Shown here one piece after another: positions 55,446-64,000 of a stretch of DNA of 64,000 nt (the stretch's first letter is position 1; every line of letters starts with the position of its first letter). Under the pieces are notes generated by a model. That model worked only from the letters and a program-made list of their open reading frames with translations, was not told the origin of the DNA and did no database searches. Source of the stretch: Acidobacteria bacterium 28-9 (lineage in GTDB: Bacteria; Acidobacteriota; Blastocatellia; Pyrinomonadales; Pyrinomonadaceae); the NCBI GenBank assembly GCA_002050355.1, contig MWYY01000063.1, positions 62,001 to 126,000 on the forward strand, given 5' to 3'. Made by a program: the position numbers and the translations under genes.

Positions 55446-56034
55446 CTTTCAAGTAATCTCGCAGTTGGAACATTATTTGAATAAGTCAATCTAACAATAT
55501 TCAATGGAACTCCCGATTGGATGCTACCCATTAAAAAGTTCGCGCTATGTGTAGAAACACAAACCTTTTTTGAATTGTCTTTATTCAAAATATTTCCAAC
55601 TTCTTTTCCTAATTTAAATGTTAAAGATGGATGAAGAAAGGCTTCGGGTTCATCAATTGTAATCACCTTTGGGTCATCAGCCATTATGGAAATGATGATT
55701 CCGATAAAGGCTTTGACTCCATCGCTCATTGATTCAATTGGTAAATTATTTTGATGATACTCAATGGCTTCCTCTGTGAAACTTCTTTCTAATAACGGCG
55801 AAGGTTCTATATCTGAAAGTTTTATTGAAAGTTGACCACCTAACAATGGATCTAAAACGAAGTATTTATTGAAAGCATCAAAAATAATTCTTCTTGCTTC
55901 ACTTCTTTTAAAATCGTCTGTAAGTAAAACGGATAATTTGCTTGTTGGGTTATTTAAATCTCCTCGGTCTTCAGCATTAATCATTTGAAGCCGATTAGCC
56001 CCGTCAAGAGGAATTACATTAAATCTTAAATACC
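55446..56034. repeat. 589-bp tandem duplication, copy 2
   Basis: Exact copy of 54857-55445, joined head to tail. In transcription order it is the first copy read and is in frame with the gene start. Confidence 0.95.
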
Positions 56035-56414
56035 ATTCAGAAAATTGCTGAGTGTTTGTGTTTGGATTGCTAAAAAGATTTTTTAACGCTTCAAGTTGTA
56101 AATGAGTTCTTATACCCCTTTTTCCGAAAATGATAGTAGTTCCTTCAATGATACTTTCATTTTCTATAGGTTTTAGTGTGTGCTTACTAATTTCTCTTTC
56201 AATATCTTGAACAGGTAAAAGAGCAATATTTTCAATGATAGGACCTTGAATAGCACCATTTCCACAAAAAGATACAATATCTCTCAAAACTACACTCTTG
56301 CCGGAATTGTTTGGTCCGACAAAAATTGTTAACGGTTTGACATCAATTTCAAGTTTGGGCTTATTACTTGATGAACCAAATTTTAATGTAATTCTTTCAA
56401 TCATATTTAAGATT

Positions 56415-58064
56415 TTAGATTATCATTGGCACTTTGACATCATTCTTTTTCGCAAATTCAATTGCTTTCTCATAACCCGCATCAACGTGACGGACAACGC
56501 CCATTCCGGGGTCGGTAGTTAAAACTCTTTCGATGCGTTTGGCGGCTTCGGGCGTGCCGTCGGCAACGATAACTTGTCCTGCGTGGAGAGAATAACCGAT
56601 GCCGACGCCGCCGCCGTGATGTAAGCTAACCCACGTTGCGCCGCCGACGGCGTTTATCATTGCGTTCAGATAGACCCAATCGGCAATAGCGTCCGAGCCG
56701 TCGCGCATCGCTTCGGTTTCGCGGTTTGGAGAAGCGACCGAGCCGCAATCCAGATGGTCTCTGCCGATGACGATTGGCGCTTTGAGTTCGCCGCTAGCGA
56801 CCATTTCGTTTAATTTTAGTCCGGCGCGCGCGCGTTCGCCGTAGCCGAGCCAGCAGATTCGGGCGGGCAAGCCTTGAAATGCGACTTCGCTTTGCGCCAT
56901 TGTCAGCCAGCGCGTCAAATGATCGTTGTCGGGGAAAAGATTCATAATCGCTTCGTCTGTTTTGTAGATGTCTTCCGCGTCGCCCGATAGCGCAACCCAG
57001 CGAAACGGACCTTTTCCTTCGCAGAAAAGCGGGCGAATATACGCCGGGACAAAACCTGGGTAATCGAAAGCATTTTCGACGCCGTTATCTTTTGCGCGCT
57101 GCCTTAGATTATTTCCGTAATCAAAAACAATTGCGCCTCGCTTCTGAAATTCCAACATCGCACGCACGTGGCGAGACATCGAATCCATCGTTCGTTTTTC
57201 GTATTCGGCTTGATTTGTTTCGCGGAAAATTTTTGCTTCTTCGACTGATAAACCTTCGGGAATATAGCCGTAAAGAACGTCGTGCGCGGAAGTCTGGTCG
57301 GTAACGACATCGGGGATTATGTTTCTTTCCAAAATCTGCCAGTGAACTTCTGCTGCATTTCCAAGAAGTGCGATTGATTTTGCTTCTTTTTTTTCGGTAA
57401 ATTCCTTTACCATTTGCAGCGCTTCGTCAAGATTTTCAGTCGCTAAATCAACTTGTTTAAGCTGCAATCTTCTATCAATCCGCCAGCGGTCAACTTCAAC
57501 AAGCAGACCGACGCCGCCGTTAAAAGTTATCGCTTGCGCCTGCGCTCCGCCCATTTCGCCCAAGCCAGCCGTGAGAATAAATCTTCCCGCGAGCGTTCCC
57601 CAACCGCTTTGTCGCGCAAGAGAGCCGAAAGTCTCAAAAGTTCCTTGCAAAATTCCCTGCGTGCCGATGTAAATCCAGCTTCCCGCCGTCATTTGTCCAT
57701 ACATCATCAAGCCTTCACGCTCGTATCGGTCAAAGTTTTCCTGCGTTGCCCAATGCGGGACTATGTTTGAATTTGCCAGCAAAACGCGCGGCGCATCTGT
57801 ATGCGTTTTGAAAATTCCGACCGGTTTTCCCGATTGCACGAGCAGCGTTTCGTCTGCTTCCAAATTTTTCAAACTCTCTAAAATCGCATCGAAACATTCC
57901 CAATTCCGCGCCGCTTTGCCGCGTCCGCCATAGACGATTAAATTGTCGGGGTCGAACGCGACATCGGCGTCTAAGTTGTTCTGAATCATTCGGTAAGCGG
58001 CTTCCGTTAGCCAGTTTTTACAGGTTAGTTCAGTTCCGGTCGGCGATTTTATAATGCGTTTCAT
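56415..58064 (-). CDS. hutU: Urocanate hydratase
   Basis: HutU adds water to urocanate, the second step of histidine breakdown, using NAD+ as a bound electrophile. The 549-residue protein has the family segments [35 protein letters not shown] and [18 protein letters not shown], including the active-site Cys. It is separated from hutI and hutH by the accessory stretch, so the hut genes are split. Its start overlaps the hydrolase gene by 35 bases. Confidence 0.97.
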   Translation of the reverse strand: MKRIIKSPTGTELTCKNWLTEAAYRMIQNNLDADVAFDPDNLIVYGGRGKAARNWECFDAILESLKNLEADETLLVQSGKPVGIFKTHTDAPRVLLANSNIVPHWATQENFDRYEREGLMMYGQMTAGSWIYIGTQGILQGTFETFGSLARQSGWGTLAGRFILTAGLGEMGGAQAQAITFNGGVGLLVEVDRWRIDRRLQLKQVDLATENLDEALQMVKEFTEKKEAKSIALLGNAAEVHWQILERNIIPDVVTDQTSAHDVLYGYIPEGLSVEEAKIFRETNQAEYEKRTMDSMSRHVRAMLEFQKRGAIVFDYGNNLRQRAKDNGVENAFDYPGFVPAYIRPLFCEGKGPFRWVALSGDAEDIYKTDEAIMNLFPDNDHLTRWLTMAQSEVAFQGLPARICWLGYGERARAGLKLNEMVASGELKAPIVIGRDHLDCGSVASPNRETEAMRDGSDAIADWVYLNAMINAVGGATWVSLHHGGGVGIGYSLHAGQVIVADGTPEAAKRIERVLTTDPGMGVVRHVDAGYEKAIEFAKKNDVKVPMII

Positions 58065-58845
58065 AACTATTTTTTATAAACTTTTCGATTAAATCATTAA
58101 AAATTTGCGGCTGGTCGAGATTTGAAAGATGCGATGCGTTTTTAATGATTTCAAGTTTCGCATTTCTGATGTTTTCGGCAAGCTCTTTCGATAATTCCGG
58201 CGGGGTGATTCGGTCGTGTTCGCCGACTAAAACAAGCGTCGGAACGTTTATCGAAGGTAAAAGATTTCGATAATCCGCTGCCCAAACGGCTCTGGTTGCC
58301 CACTGAAAAGTTTGCTTGTGAATTTTTGAAAACGTTTCGACAACTTTATTCCGTATGCTTTTCGGCGCGTCAGTCATCAACAAAAGTTCAACGCGCTGTT
58401 CGGCAAACTTGCGGATTGTAATTTTTTCAACCAGCGAAGATGTCCGTTCAATAATTTCGTCTCCTTTCGTATGTTTTACAAACGAATCGGCTAAAATCAG
58501 CGATTTTATACGCTCGGGCGATTGTTTGAACATCTCCAGGGCAATAACGCCGCCCAATGAAAGCCCGCAAACGTGCGCGTTTTCAATTTTGAGCGCGTCC
58601 ATCGAAGCAAAAACTAATCGAGCGATTTCTTCCCTCGTCAAATCTTTCGGCGACAAATCCGACTCACCGTAACCGGCGTAATCGAAAGCGACGGCGCGGC
58701 GCGACTTAGAAAGATAATCAACTTGCTCATCCCAAACCGATTTGTCCGAGCCGACGCCGTGCAGGAAAATAATCGGCAAACTTTTGCCGTCATTTCCCGC
58801 TTCGTTATAACCGATTTTCAAATCTCCGACTTTTATAACATTCAT
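58030..58845 (-). CDS. Alpha/beta hydrolase
   Basis: A 271-residue alpha/beta hydrolase: oxyanion block [14 protein letters not shown], nucleophile Ser in [10 protein letters not shown], acid in [11 protein letters not shown] and histidine in [11 protein letters not shown]. It resembles 3-oxoadipate enol-lactonase and related esterases. The start at 58845 ([17 protein letters not shown]) is preferred. It sits between trpA (38 bases between CDS ends) and hutU in the same direction. Confidence 0.88.
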   Translation of the reverse strand: MNVIKVGDLKIGYNEAGNDGKSLPIIFLHGVGSDKSVWDEQVDYLSKSRRAVAFDYAGYGESDLSPKDLTREEIARLVFASMDALKIENAHVCGLSLGGVIALEMFKQSPERIKSLILADSFVKHTKGDEIIERTSSLVEKITIRKFAEQRVELLLMTDAPKSIRNKVVETFSKIHKQTFQWATRAVWAADYRNLLPSINVPTLVLVGEHDRITPPELSKELAENIRNAKLEIIKNASHLSNLDQPQIFNDLIEKFIKNSYETHYKIADRN

Positions 58846-58883
58846 TTGTTCAAATTTATTCTTTAGACGCAAAGTTCTATTTT

Positions 58884-59690
58884 CTATTTGGGTAAAAGAT
58901 TTTCGGCAAATTTCCCAATCTTTTCCACAAAATCATCTTCAACTTCCTGCTGATTCGGCGCGAGCCGCATCATTTCCGCAACGATTGCTGAGCCGACGAC
59001 CGCCGCGTCCGCGTACCGCCAGACTTCGGCAACTTGTTCAGTTGTCGAAATTCCGAAACCGACGGCAATTGGCAAATCCGTAATTTTTCTCAATCTACTG
59101 ACCAAATTTTCCGCCTCCGAACTCAAATCAGTTCGCGCGCCTGTAACGCCCGCGCGCGAAACAGCGTAAACAAAACCGTCGGCAAGCGCAACAATTTTTT
59201 TCAAACGTTCGTCGCCGGAAGTCGGCGCGGCAAGCGTGATTAGAGATAAATCTTCTGCTCTCAGAAGAGCATGAAAATCCTCTGCTTCTTCAGGCACAAG
59301 GTCTGTAACCAAAATTCCGTCTGCGCCTGATTCCTTCGCTTTTTTCACAAAAATTTTCAAACCGAACTGTAAAATCGGATTGAAATAGCTAAACAAAATT
59401 ATCGGCGTTTCACAACCTTGTTTTCTCACGTCCGAAACCGTTTTCAGAATTTCTTCAACGCCGATTCCTGACCGCAATGCGCGCTCGCCCGCTCGTTGAA
59501 TCGTTGCGCCGTCCGCAACAGGATCGCTGAACGGAATGCCGAGTTCTATGACACTGGCGCCGATTTTCGTCAATTCAAGAATCAACTTTTCGGTCGTTTG
59601 CAGATTCGGGTCGCCAGCCATTATAAACGGAATAAATCCGCCGCGATTTTCTGATTTCAACTGATTGAATTTTTCGTTTATTCGATTCAC
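58884..59690 (-). CDS. trpA: Tryptophan synthase alpha chain
   Basis: TrpA cleaves indole-glycerol phosphate to indole, which passes to TrpB. The 268-residue protein shows the catalytic Glu in VIELGIPFSDPVADG, the Asp in GILVTDLVPEEA, and the phosphate-binding end AVGFGIST and VVGSAIV. It follows trpB after a 156-base repeat-containing spacer. Confidence 0.96.
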   Translation of the reverse strand: MNRINEKFNQLKSENRGGFIPFIMAGDPNLQTTEKLILELTKIGASVIELGIPFSDPVADGATIQRAGERALRSGIGVEEILKTVSDVRKQGCETPIILFSYFNPILQFGLKIFVKKAKESGADGILVTDLVPEEAEDFHALLRAEDLSLITLAAPTSGDERLKKIVALADGFVYAVSRAGVTGARTDLSSEAENLVSRLRKITDLPIAVGFGISTTEQVAEVWRYADAAVVGSAIVAEMMRLAPNQQEVEDDFVEKIGKFAENLLPK

Positions 59691-59734
59691 GATTTTTTAT
59701 TTTGCCGCGAGTTTGTGCGGTTTAAGAAAGGATT

Positions 59735-59852
59735 ATTTAACCGCAGATAAGAAAAAGATTCTCAAGCAAATTTGAAATATGTTTTTTAGAAAATTTTAAT
59801 TGGTTTTATCCAGTTTTAATCTGTATTTATCCGTGTTCATCTGCGGTTAAAT
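59735..59852. repeat. Long-spaced inverted repeat in the trpB-trpA spacer
   Basis: ATTTAACCGCAGAT (59735-59748) and ATCTGCGGTTAAAT (59839-59852) are perfect 14-bp arms around a 90-base loop. The right arm contains the trpB stop codon. A related element lies at 61713-61846. Confidence 0.7.
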
Positions 59853-61046
59853 TTTCTCTAGCATTTCCTGAACCTGATTGACATCCTTATCACCTCGCCC
59901 GGAAAGATTGACGATAATCGTTTCGTTCGGCGACATCTCCGGCGCAATTTTCAAAACGTGCGCAATGCCGTGCGCCGATTCGAGAGCGGGAATTATACCT
60001 TCGGTTTGCGATAAAACTTGAAAGGCATTTAAGGCTTCTTCATCGTTTGCCGAAGCGTATTCGACGCGCCCGATTGACTGCAAAAAGGCGTGTTCGGGTC
60101 CGACCGAAGCGTAGTCCAAACCAGCAGAAATTGAATGCGTCAGCGCAATTTGTCCGCGTTCGTCTTGCAGAAGAAAACTTTTTGTTCCCTGAAGAACGCC
60201 GATTCGTCCGCCGCCAGCTTTATTAAAACGCGCCGCGTGTTCGCCTAAATTATTGCTTTTGCCGCCCGCTTCAACACCAATCATCCGTATATTTTCATCC
60301 GTCAAAAATGGGTAAAAAAGCCCGATAGAATTTGAGCCGCCGCCGACGCACGCGATTAAACAATCGGGCAAATCATCCGTTTTTTCCAAAATTTGCTCAC
60401 GCGCTTCGCGTCCGATGACCGATTGAAAATTTCTGACCATCAGCGGATACGGATGCGGACCTAATGCACTTCCGAGCAAGTAATAAGTTGAATCAACATT
60501 CGTTACCCAATCGCGCAGCGCTTCGTTTATAGCGTCCTTCAAAGTCTTTGCGCCCGCGTCAACTTCTCGAACTTCCGCGCCGAGAAGTTTCATCCGAAAA
60601 ACATTCAACGCCTGTCGCCGCACGTCTTCCGCGCCCATATAAACGACGCATTCCAAACCGTATAAAGCACAAACCGTTGCCGTCGCAACGCCGTGCTGAC
60701 CTGCGCCGGTTTCGGCAATAATTCGCTTTTTTCCCATTTTTCTGGCGAGCAAAATTTGTCCGATAGCATTATTAATTTTATGAGAACCCGTATGATTTAA
60801 ATCCTCACGCTTCAAATAAATTTGTGCGCCGCCCAAAGTTTCAGATAATCTTTTGGCGTGAAAAAGCGGCGTCGGGCGACCCGAAAAATCTTTTAACAAT
60901 TGCAGAAACTCGGCTTGAAAATCCGCGTCGTCGCGCGCGGCAAAATACGCGCCCGTCAATTCTTCGAGCGGCGACATCAGCGTTTCCGGCACAAACTGTC
61001 CGCCAAACTCGCCCCAGTAACCGCGTTCATTGGGTTGAAAATCCAT
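59847..61046 (-). CDS. trpB: Tryptophan synthase beta chain
   Basis: TrpB condenses indole with serine using pyridoxal phosphate. The 399-residue protein has the PLP lysine in [26 protein letters not shown], the phosphate loop [12 protein letters not shown] and the end NLSGRGDKD. Its start is 4 bases after the trpF stop, indicating translational coupling. Confidence 0.97.
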   Translation of the reverse strand: MDFQPNERGYWGEFGGQFVPETLMSPLEELTGAYFAARDDADFQAEFLQLLKDFSGRPTPLFHAKRLSETLGGAQIYLKREDLNHTGSHKINNAIGQILLARKMGKKRIIAETGAGQHGVATATVCALYGLECVVYMGAEDVRRQALNVFRMKLLGAEVREVDAGAKTLKDAINEALRDWVTNVDSTYYLLGSALGPHPYPLMVRNFQSVIGREAREQILEKTDDLPDCLIACVGGGSNSIGLFYPFLTDENIRMIGVEAGGKSNNLGEHAARFNKAGGGRIGVLQGTKSFLLQDERGQIALTHSISAGLDYASVGPEHAFLQSIGRVEYASANDEEALNAFQVLSQTEGIIPALESAHGIAHVLKIAPEMSPNETIIVNLSGRGDKDVNQVQEMLEKI

Positions 61047-61050
61047 AAAA

Positions 61051-61671
61051 TTAATTTAATTCAAAAATGAAATCTCTAACTTTTGCCGAATCCTTTAAGC
61101 CTTTTTCTCTCTCCAGCAAACTGCAAGCGTCAACAGCAAAAGGTTTTACCTTTGTAACAGCTTCCGCAACATTTTCTGCCGAAAGTCCGCCCGCCAGATA
61201 AAGTTTCGATACGATTTCCTGCACCTTTTTTGCCATTTCCCAATCGAAAGTCTCGCCCGTCCCGCCGTGTTCTTTTGTCGAGTAAGCGTCAAGCAAAACA
61301 GCATCGACTTCGTATTGCAAAACGTCTTCGGCGCGAAAATTTTCAGAAACGCGGAAGGCTTTGATGATTTCGAGATTAGTTTTCGCTTTCAATTCGCGCG
61401 AAAATTCAGGCGTTTCTTCGCCGTGTAGTTGGATTGCGTCGAGTTTTACGGTTTCAGCAGTCTCAAAAATTTTGTCTAAACTTTCATTGACAAAAACGCC
61501 GACTTTCAAAATTTCCGGCGGCAACCGCTCGATAATCTCACGCGCTTTTTCCGGCGAAATAAAACGCGGACTTTTCTTGTAAAAGTTAAAGCCTAATGCG
61601 TCCGCGCCAAATTTTGCCGACAAAAGCGCGTCGTTCAAATTTGTAATGCCGCAGATTTTTATTTTCGTCAT
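61051..61671 (-). CDS. trpF: Phosphoribosylanthranilate isomerase
   Basis: TrpF isomerises phosphoribosylanthranilate. The start at 61671 gives the canonical [15 protein letters not shown], with the catalytic Cys, and 206 residues. The catalytic Asp is in VLLDAYS, and the phosphate site is [11 protein letters not shown] longer frame to 61791 lies in repeat sequence and is rejected. Confidence 0.94.
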   Translation of the reverse strand: MTKIKICGITNLNDALLSAKFGADALGFNFYKKSPRFISPEKAREIIERLPPEILKVGVFVNESLDKIFETAETVKLDAIQLHGEETPEFSRELKAKTNLEIIKAFRVSENFRAEDVLQYEVDAVLLDAYSTKEHGGTGETFDWEMAKKVQEIVSKLYLAGGLSAENVAEAVTKVKPFAVDACSLLEREKGLKDSAKVRDFIFELN

Positions 61672-61712
61672 AAAAAGTAATTTCACGCAAAGGCGCGAAA
61701 GCGTAAAGTTAG

Positions 61713-61846
61713 ATTTAACCGCAGATAAACGCAGATAAGAAAATATGATGTGCGCTGAATAATGAAAAGAGGAATTTTTTATATTCCGCATTTCGTGTTC
61801 CTAATTCATCATTTCAATTCATCCGCGTTCATTTGCAGTTAATTTT
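61713..61846. repeat. Long-spaced inverted repeat between trpC and trpF
   Basis: TTTAACCGCAGATAAACGC near 61714 is mirrored by GCGTTCATTTGCAGTTAA near 61827. The right arm runs into trpC and encodes its last residues (TANERG) and stop. It is a diverged relative of the element at 59735. Confidence 0.6.
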
Positions 61847-62652
61847 CTTAATTCCTGTTCGACATTTTCCGAACGCATCAAAGTTTCGCCAATCAAAAAA
61901 CCTCTGAAACCCTTTTTTTTCAAACCTAAAATGTCTTCGTGTGTCTTCAAACCGCTTTCGCTTATTAAAATTGCATCTTTAGGCGCGGATTTGAAAAGCT
62001 CGGCGGAAGTTTCCAGCGAAACCTGAAACGTCTGCAAATTGCGGTTGTTGACGCCGATGATTCTTGCGTTGATTTGTTCGGCGATTTTCATTTCATCAAA
62101 TGTGTGAACTTCAACCAAAACATCCAAACCAAGTTCGCGCGCCAAACCCTGCAATTCTTCTAATTTATCAATTTCTGTTTCGGCAAAAGCCGCGACAATG
62201 AGTAAAATCGCCGATGCGCCCGCGATTGCGGCTTGAAAAGTCTGTCTTTTGTCGATAATAAAATCTTTGCACAAAACCGGAATTCTATCGTTTGTCGCAG
62301 CGACGACCGTTTTCAAATCTTCAAACGAGCCACCGAAAAAATCCGGCTCGGTCAAAACGGAAATTGCTGCGGCGCCGTTTTCAAAATATTCTTTGGCAAT
62401 CTCTTCTGGTTTGGCGTCTTTGTTTATTACGCCTTTTGAAGGCGAAACGCGCTTAAATTCGGCAATGATGTGTGTTTTTTCAGCATTTTCCAATGCCTTT
62501 TGCAGGCGATAAGAAGCTGTATTCTCTCTTTTTTCAAATGCTTCTCGGCGCAAATCTTCCGTTGAAATATTGACAAAATCTTCGCTGACTCGTTCGCGCC
62601 GCTTTTCTAATATTTTTGTCAGGTAAGTTATTTGTTTTGAAGTTTTTGCCAT
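61819..62652 (-). CDS. trpC: Indole-3-glycerol phosphate synthase
   Basis: TrpC closes the indole ring. The 277-residue protein carries IIAEFKRVSPSKG, with the catalytic Lys, CKDFIIDKRQ and the end LISESGLKTHEDI with GFLIGETLM. It is 42 bases downstream of trpD. The last residues derive from a repeat arm. Confidence 0.95.
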   Translation of the reverse strand: MAKTSKQITYLTKILEKRRERVSEDFVNISTEDLRREAFEKRENTASYRLQKALENAEKTHIIAEFKRVSPSKGVINKDAKPEEIAKEYFENGAAAISVLTEPDFFGGSFEDLKTVVAATNDRIPVLCKDFIIDKRQTFQAAIAGASAILLIVAAFAETEIDKLEELQGLARELGLDVLVEVHTFDEMKIAEQINARIIGVNNRNLQTFQVSLETSAELFKSAPKDAILISESGLKTHEDILGLKKKGFRGFLIGETLMRSENVEQELRKLTANERG

Positions 62653-62694
62653 AGATATTATGAAAATAGTTTCCCGCAGTGACGCAAAATTTTA

Positions 62695-63822
62695 TTAATT
62701 TTCATTGGTTAATTCAATCAGTTTATCGAGTTTTTCAAATGCGTTTCCGCTTTCTAAACTTTCATCGGCAAGTTTGACCGCAGACTGTAAATCTTGTGCT
62801 TTTCCCCCAACAAGCAGCGCTGCTGCCGCATTTATCACGACTAAAGAGCGAGCTGCGTCCTTTCGTTTTCCCTGCAAAACTTCCCGGATAATTTTCGCAT
62901 TATCTTCCGGCTTACCGCCGCGAATTTTTTCTAATTCCTCAGTTTTCACACGCTCAAATCCTAATTGTTCGGGCGTAATTTCAAAAAATTTTGTGTAGTC
63001 GGCGGTAACCTCCGCAACCTGTGTTCTGTCTGAAACGGTAATTTCGTCTAAACCGTCGAGACCGTGAACGACCCAGGCGCGTTTGATGCCCAAAGCGGCG
63101 AGCGTTTTGGCGACCGGCGCAACCAGAGCTTCGTGCCAGACGCCAAGAATTTGAAACGGCGCGCCTGCCGGATTCGTCAGCGGTCCTAAAAGATTAAAAG
63201 TTGTGTGTACGGAAAGCTCGCGTCGGACTACCGCCACACGCGCAGTCGAGGCGTGATAAAGCGGTGCAAACATAAAACAGATGCCGATTTGATTCAGGCA
63301 TTTTTCCGAAATTTGTGGACTGACCGAAACATCGACACCCAAAGCAGAAAGCGCATCCGCGCTTCCCGAACGGCTTGTCGCGGCGCGGCTTCCGTGTTTC
63401 GCAACCGCCAAACCCGCGCCGGCAATGACAAACGCGGCGGCGGTCGAGACATTAAAAGTTTTAACGCGGCTTGAACCCGTTCCCGCCGTGTCAATAAAAT
63501 CCGCGTGTTTTGATTTTATTTTGACCGAATGAGCGCGCATCGCTTCCGCCATTCCGGCAAGTTCGTCGGTTGTCTCGCCCTTGATTGCCAATGCCACGAG
63601 CGCGGCTGAAATTTGTGTGTCGGTCGCTTCGCCGTCAAGCAGTTGATTAAGCAATTGCGCGGCTTCCGTTCTTGTTAAATTTTGACCTTGAATCAAGCGC
63701 AAAAGCAATCCGCGCAAGCCTTTAACTGGCGGTTCGTCCGTGCGTTTCGGGGCATTTAAAAGCCATTCGGGACGAATTAAATTATATTTGTCGAAATCCT
63801 GCATAAAAGAAGTTTTCAGCAA
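62695..63822 (-). CDS. trpD: Anthranilate phosphoribosyltransferase
   Basis: TrpD attaches phosphoribose to anthranilate. The 375-residue protein has the PRPP loop DTAGTGSSRVKTFNVSTA and KHGSRAATSRSGSADALSALG. About 35 extra residues at the N-terminus precede the usual start; an internal Met (63804) is possible. It is the first trp gene of the run here; trpE and trpG are not in the window. Confidence 0.94.
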   Translation of the reverse strand: MLKTSFMQDFDKYNLIRPEWLLNAPKRTDEPPVKGLRGLLLRLIQGQNLTRTEAAQLLNQLLDGEATDTQISAALVALAIKGETTDELAGMAEAMRAHSVKIKSKHADFIDTAGTGSSRVKTFNVSTAAAFVIAGAGLAVAKHGSRAATSRSGSADALSALGVDVSVSPQISEKCLNQIGICFMFAPLYHASTARVAVVRRELSVHTTFNLLGPLTNPAGAPFQILGVWHEALVAPVAKTLAALGIKRAWVVHGLDGLDEITVSDRTQVAEVTADYTKFFEITPEQLGFERVKTEELEKIRGGKPEDNAKIIREVLQGKRKDAARSLVVINAAAALLVGGKAQDLQSAVKLADESLESGNAFEKLDKLIELTNEN

Positions 63823-63862
63823 AGCAAGCGAAAAAAAACTACAAATACTAAATAAATAAAAA

Positions 63863-63910
63863 TAGAAAACCTGTTGCCAAACGTTTCATTATTCGGCAAC
63901 AGGTTTTCTA
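63863..63910. terminator. Terminator-type perfect hairpin upstream of trpD
   Basis: TAGAAAACCTGTTGCC (63863-63878) and GGCAACAGGTTTTCTA (63895-63910) pair perfectly around a 16-base loop, followed by AT-rich sequence with T-runs on the minus strand. It probably ends the gene beyond the window; an attenuator role for the trp genes cannot be excluded, but no Trp-rich leader peptide is clear between it and trpD. Confidence 0.7.
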
Positions 63911-63932
63911 AAACTTTAAACTTTCGAGACGT

Positions 63933-64000
63933 TTAAGACTCGCGCTCGTTTAGAAAAGTCGCCGCACATTGCCAAGACCATTCGCTTTGCCACAAACTAT
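63933..64000 (-). CDS. Possible C-terminal end of a gene beyond the window
   Basis: A minus-strand frame open to the edge ends WQSEWSWQCAATFLNERES before a stop at 63933-63935, directly ahead of the terminator hairpin. A second frame is also open here, so the assignment is weak. Confidence 0.3.
   Translation of the reverse strand, partial: SLWQSEWSWQCAATFLNERES

Larger units (their letters stand above)
54130..56404 (-). pseudogene. OLD-family ATPase/TOPRIM nuclease, frame broken by a 589-bp internal duplication
   Basis: The 5' part (56404 down to 55430) encodes an ABC-type ATPase with Walker A GPNNSGKS at 30-37 and Walker B TIDEPEAFLHPS. The 3' part (to 54130) repeats that section and continues into a TOPRIM domain: VVTESDSDRAFYQEI with its Glu, GIVDIDIV with the Asp pair, and NGELESWL. 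This ATPase-TOPRIM order is that of OLD nucleases, many of which are phage defence proteins. The 589-bp repeat is not a multiple of three, so the frame stops 16 bases past the junction. With one copy removed, the total (1686 bases) reads through as 561 residues. The gene is much more AT-rich than its neighbours (about 27-32% GC in two sampled 60-base lines), suggesting transfer. Its start is 10 bases after hutU. Confidence 0.85.

Noticed and set aside
54130-55473. A second, independent 447-residue OLD-type gene starting near the duplication junction
   Set aside because: Its first residues come from reading across the junction in another frame; the sequence is the 3' part of the same gene.
61672-61791. 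40-residue N-terminal extension of TrpF
   Set aside because: It is made of intergenic repeat sequence; the standard enzyme starts at KIKICGI.
1-64000. tRNA, rRNA, CRISPR arrays, insertion sequences with transposase
   Set aside because: I looked for tRNA T-loops, repeated spacers and transposase motifs on both strands and found none convincing.

Overview
The window is a 64-kb piece of a bacterial chromosome of moderate GC with dense genes on both strands. The housekeeping set, the SLBB-type polysaccharide export protein, the SWIM-Rad52 protein, the KimA-like transporters under cyclic-di-AMP riboswitches and the many small zinc-ribbon proteins are most consistent with Acidobacteriota, perhaps class Blastocatellia. 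That placement is inference; no rRNA or tRNA gene was found to anchor it.

Layout. 0-2 kb: a SWIM zinc finger/Rad52-like protein behind a strong promoter, then a YegP-family protein. 2.2-4.4 kb: an exported M1 aminopeptidase and, convergent to it, a c-di-AMP aptamer with its own promoter and a terminator but no evident gene. 4.4-10.8 kb: a respiration block, with ctaB, cytochrome oxidase subunit III and a DUF420/CtaM-like gene on the minus strand and a ResB/CcsA cytochrome c assembly pair plus a TPR protein on the plus strand. 10.8-15.5 kb: ftsH, tilS, argH. 15.7-24.3 kb: a small unknown protein, an acetyltransferase, recG, two tandem RsmD-type methyltransferases, an EamA transporter, aroC and purD. 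24.4-29.4 kb: a zinc-ribbon protein with a long leader, then two tandem KimA-like potassium transporter paralogues, one under a c-di-AMP riboswitch. 29.5-36 kb: a probable three-hairpin small RNA, a metzincin protease, a polysaccharide export protein and several small or unknown proteins. 36.4-44 kb: two unknown membrane proteins, an orphan histidine kinase, an M28 peptidase, a MogA-like protein, a CoA-binding protein, glgC, a phosphotransferase and a PepSY gene remnant. 44.4-51.9 kb: carB, murB, hutH, hutI. 52-56.4 kb: an accessory stretch (nth, a VapBC-type pair, an OLD-family ATPase/TOPRIM nuclease) lying between hutI and hutU. 56.4-63.8 kb: hutU, an alpha/beta hydrolase and the tryptophan genes in transcription order trpD-C-F-B-A.

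Two points deserve most attention. First, the accessory stretch contains two perfect tandem duplications, 643 bp at hutI/nth and 589 bp inside the OLD nuclease gene. The second breaks the nuclease frame, and removing one copy restores a clean 561-residue protein. The duplications bracket one 3.1-kb block and have no junction homology. That fits either a reversible inactivation of a defence gene or an assembly join that kept both overlaps; the artefact must be excluded first. Second, the non-coding layer is rich: one orphan c-di-AMP aptamer transcript, one riboswitch with a terminator platform, a compact candidate small RNA built from three perfect hairpins, a 64-bp perfect palindrome, and dispersed repeats that enter coding sequence as in-frame linkers or as C-terminal tails and stop codons.
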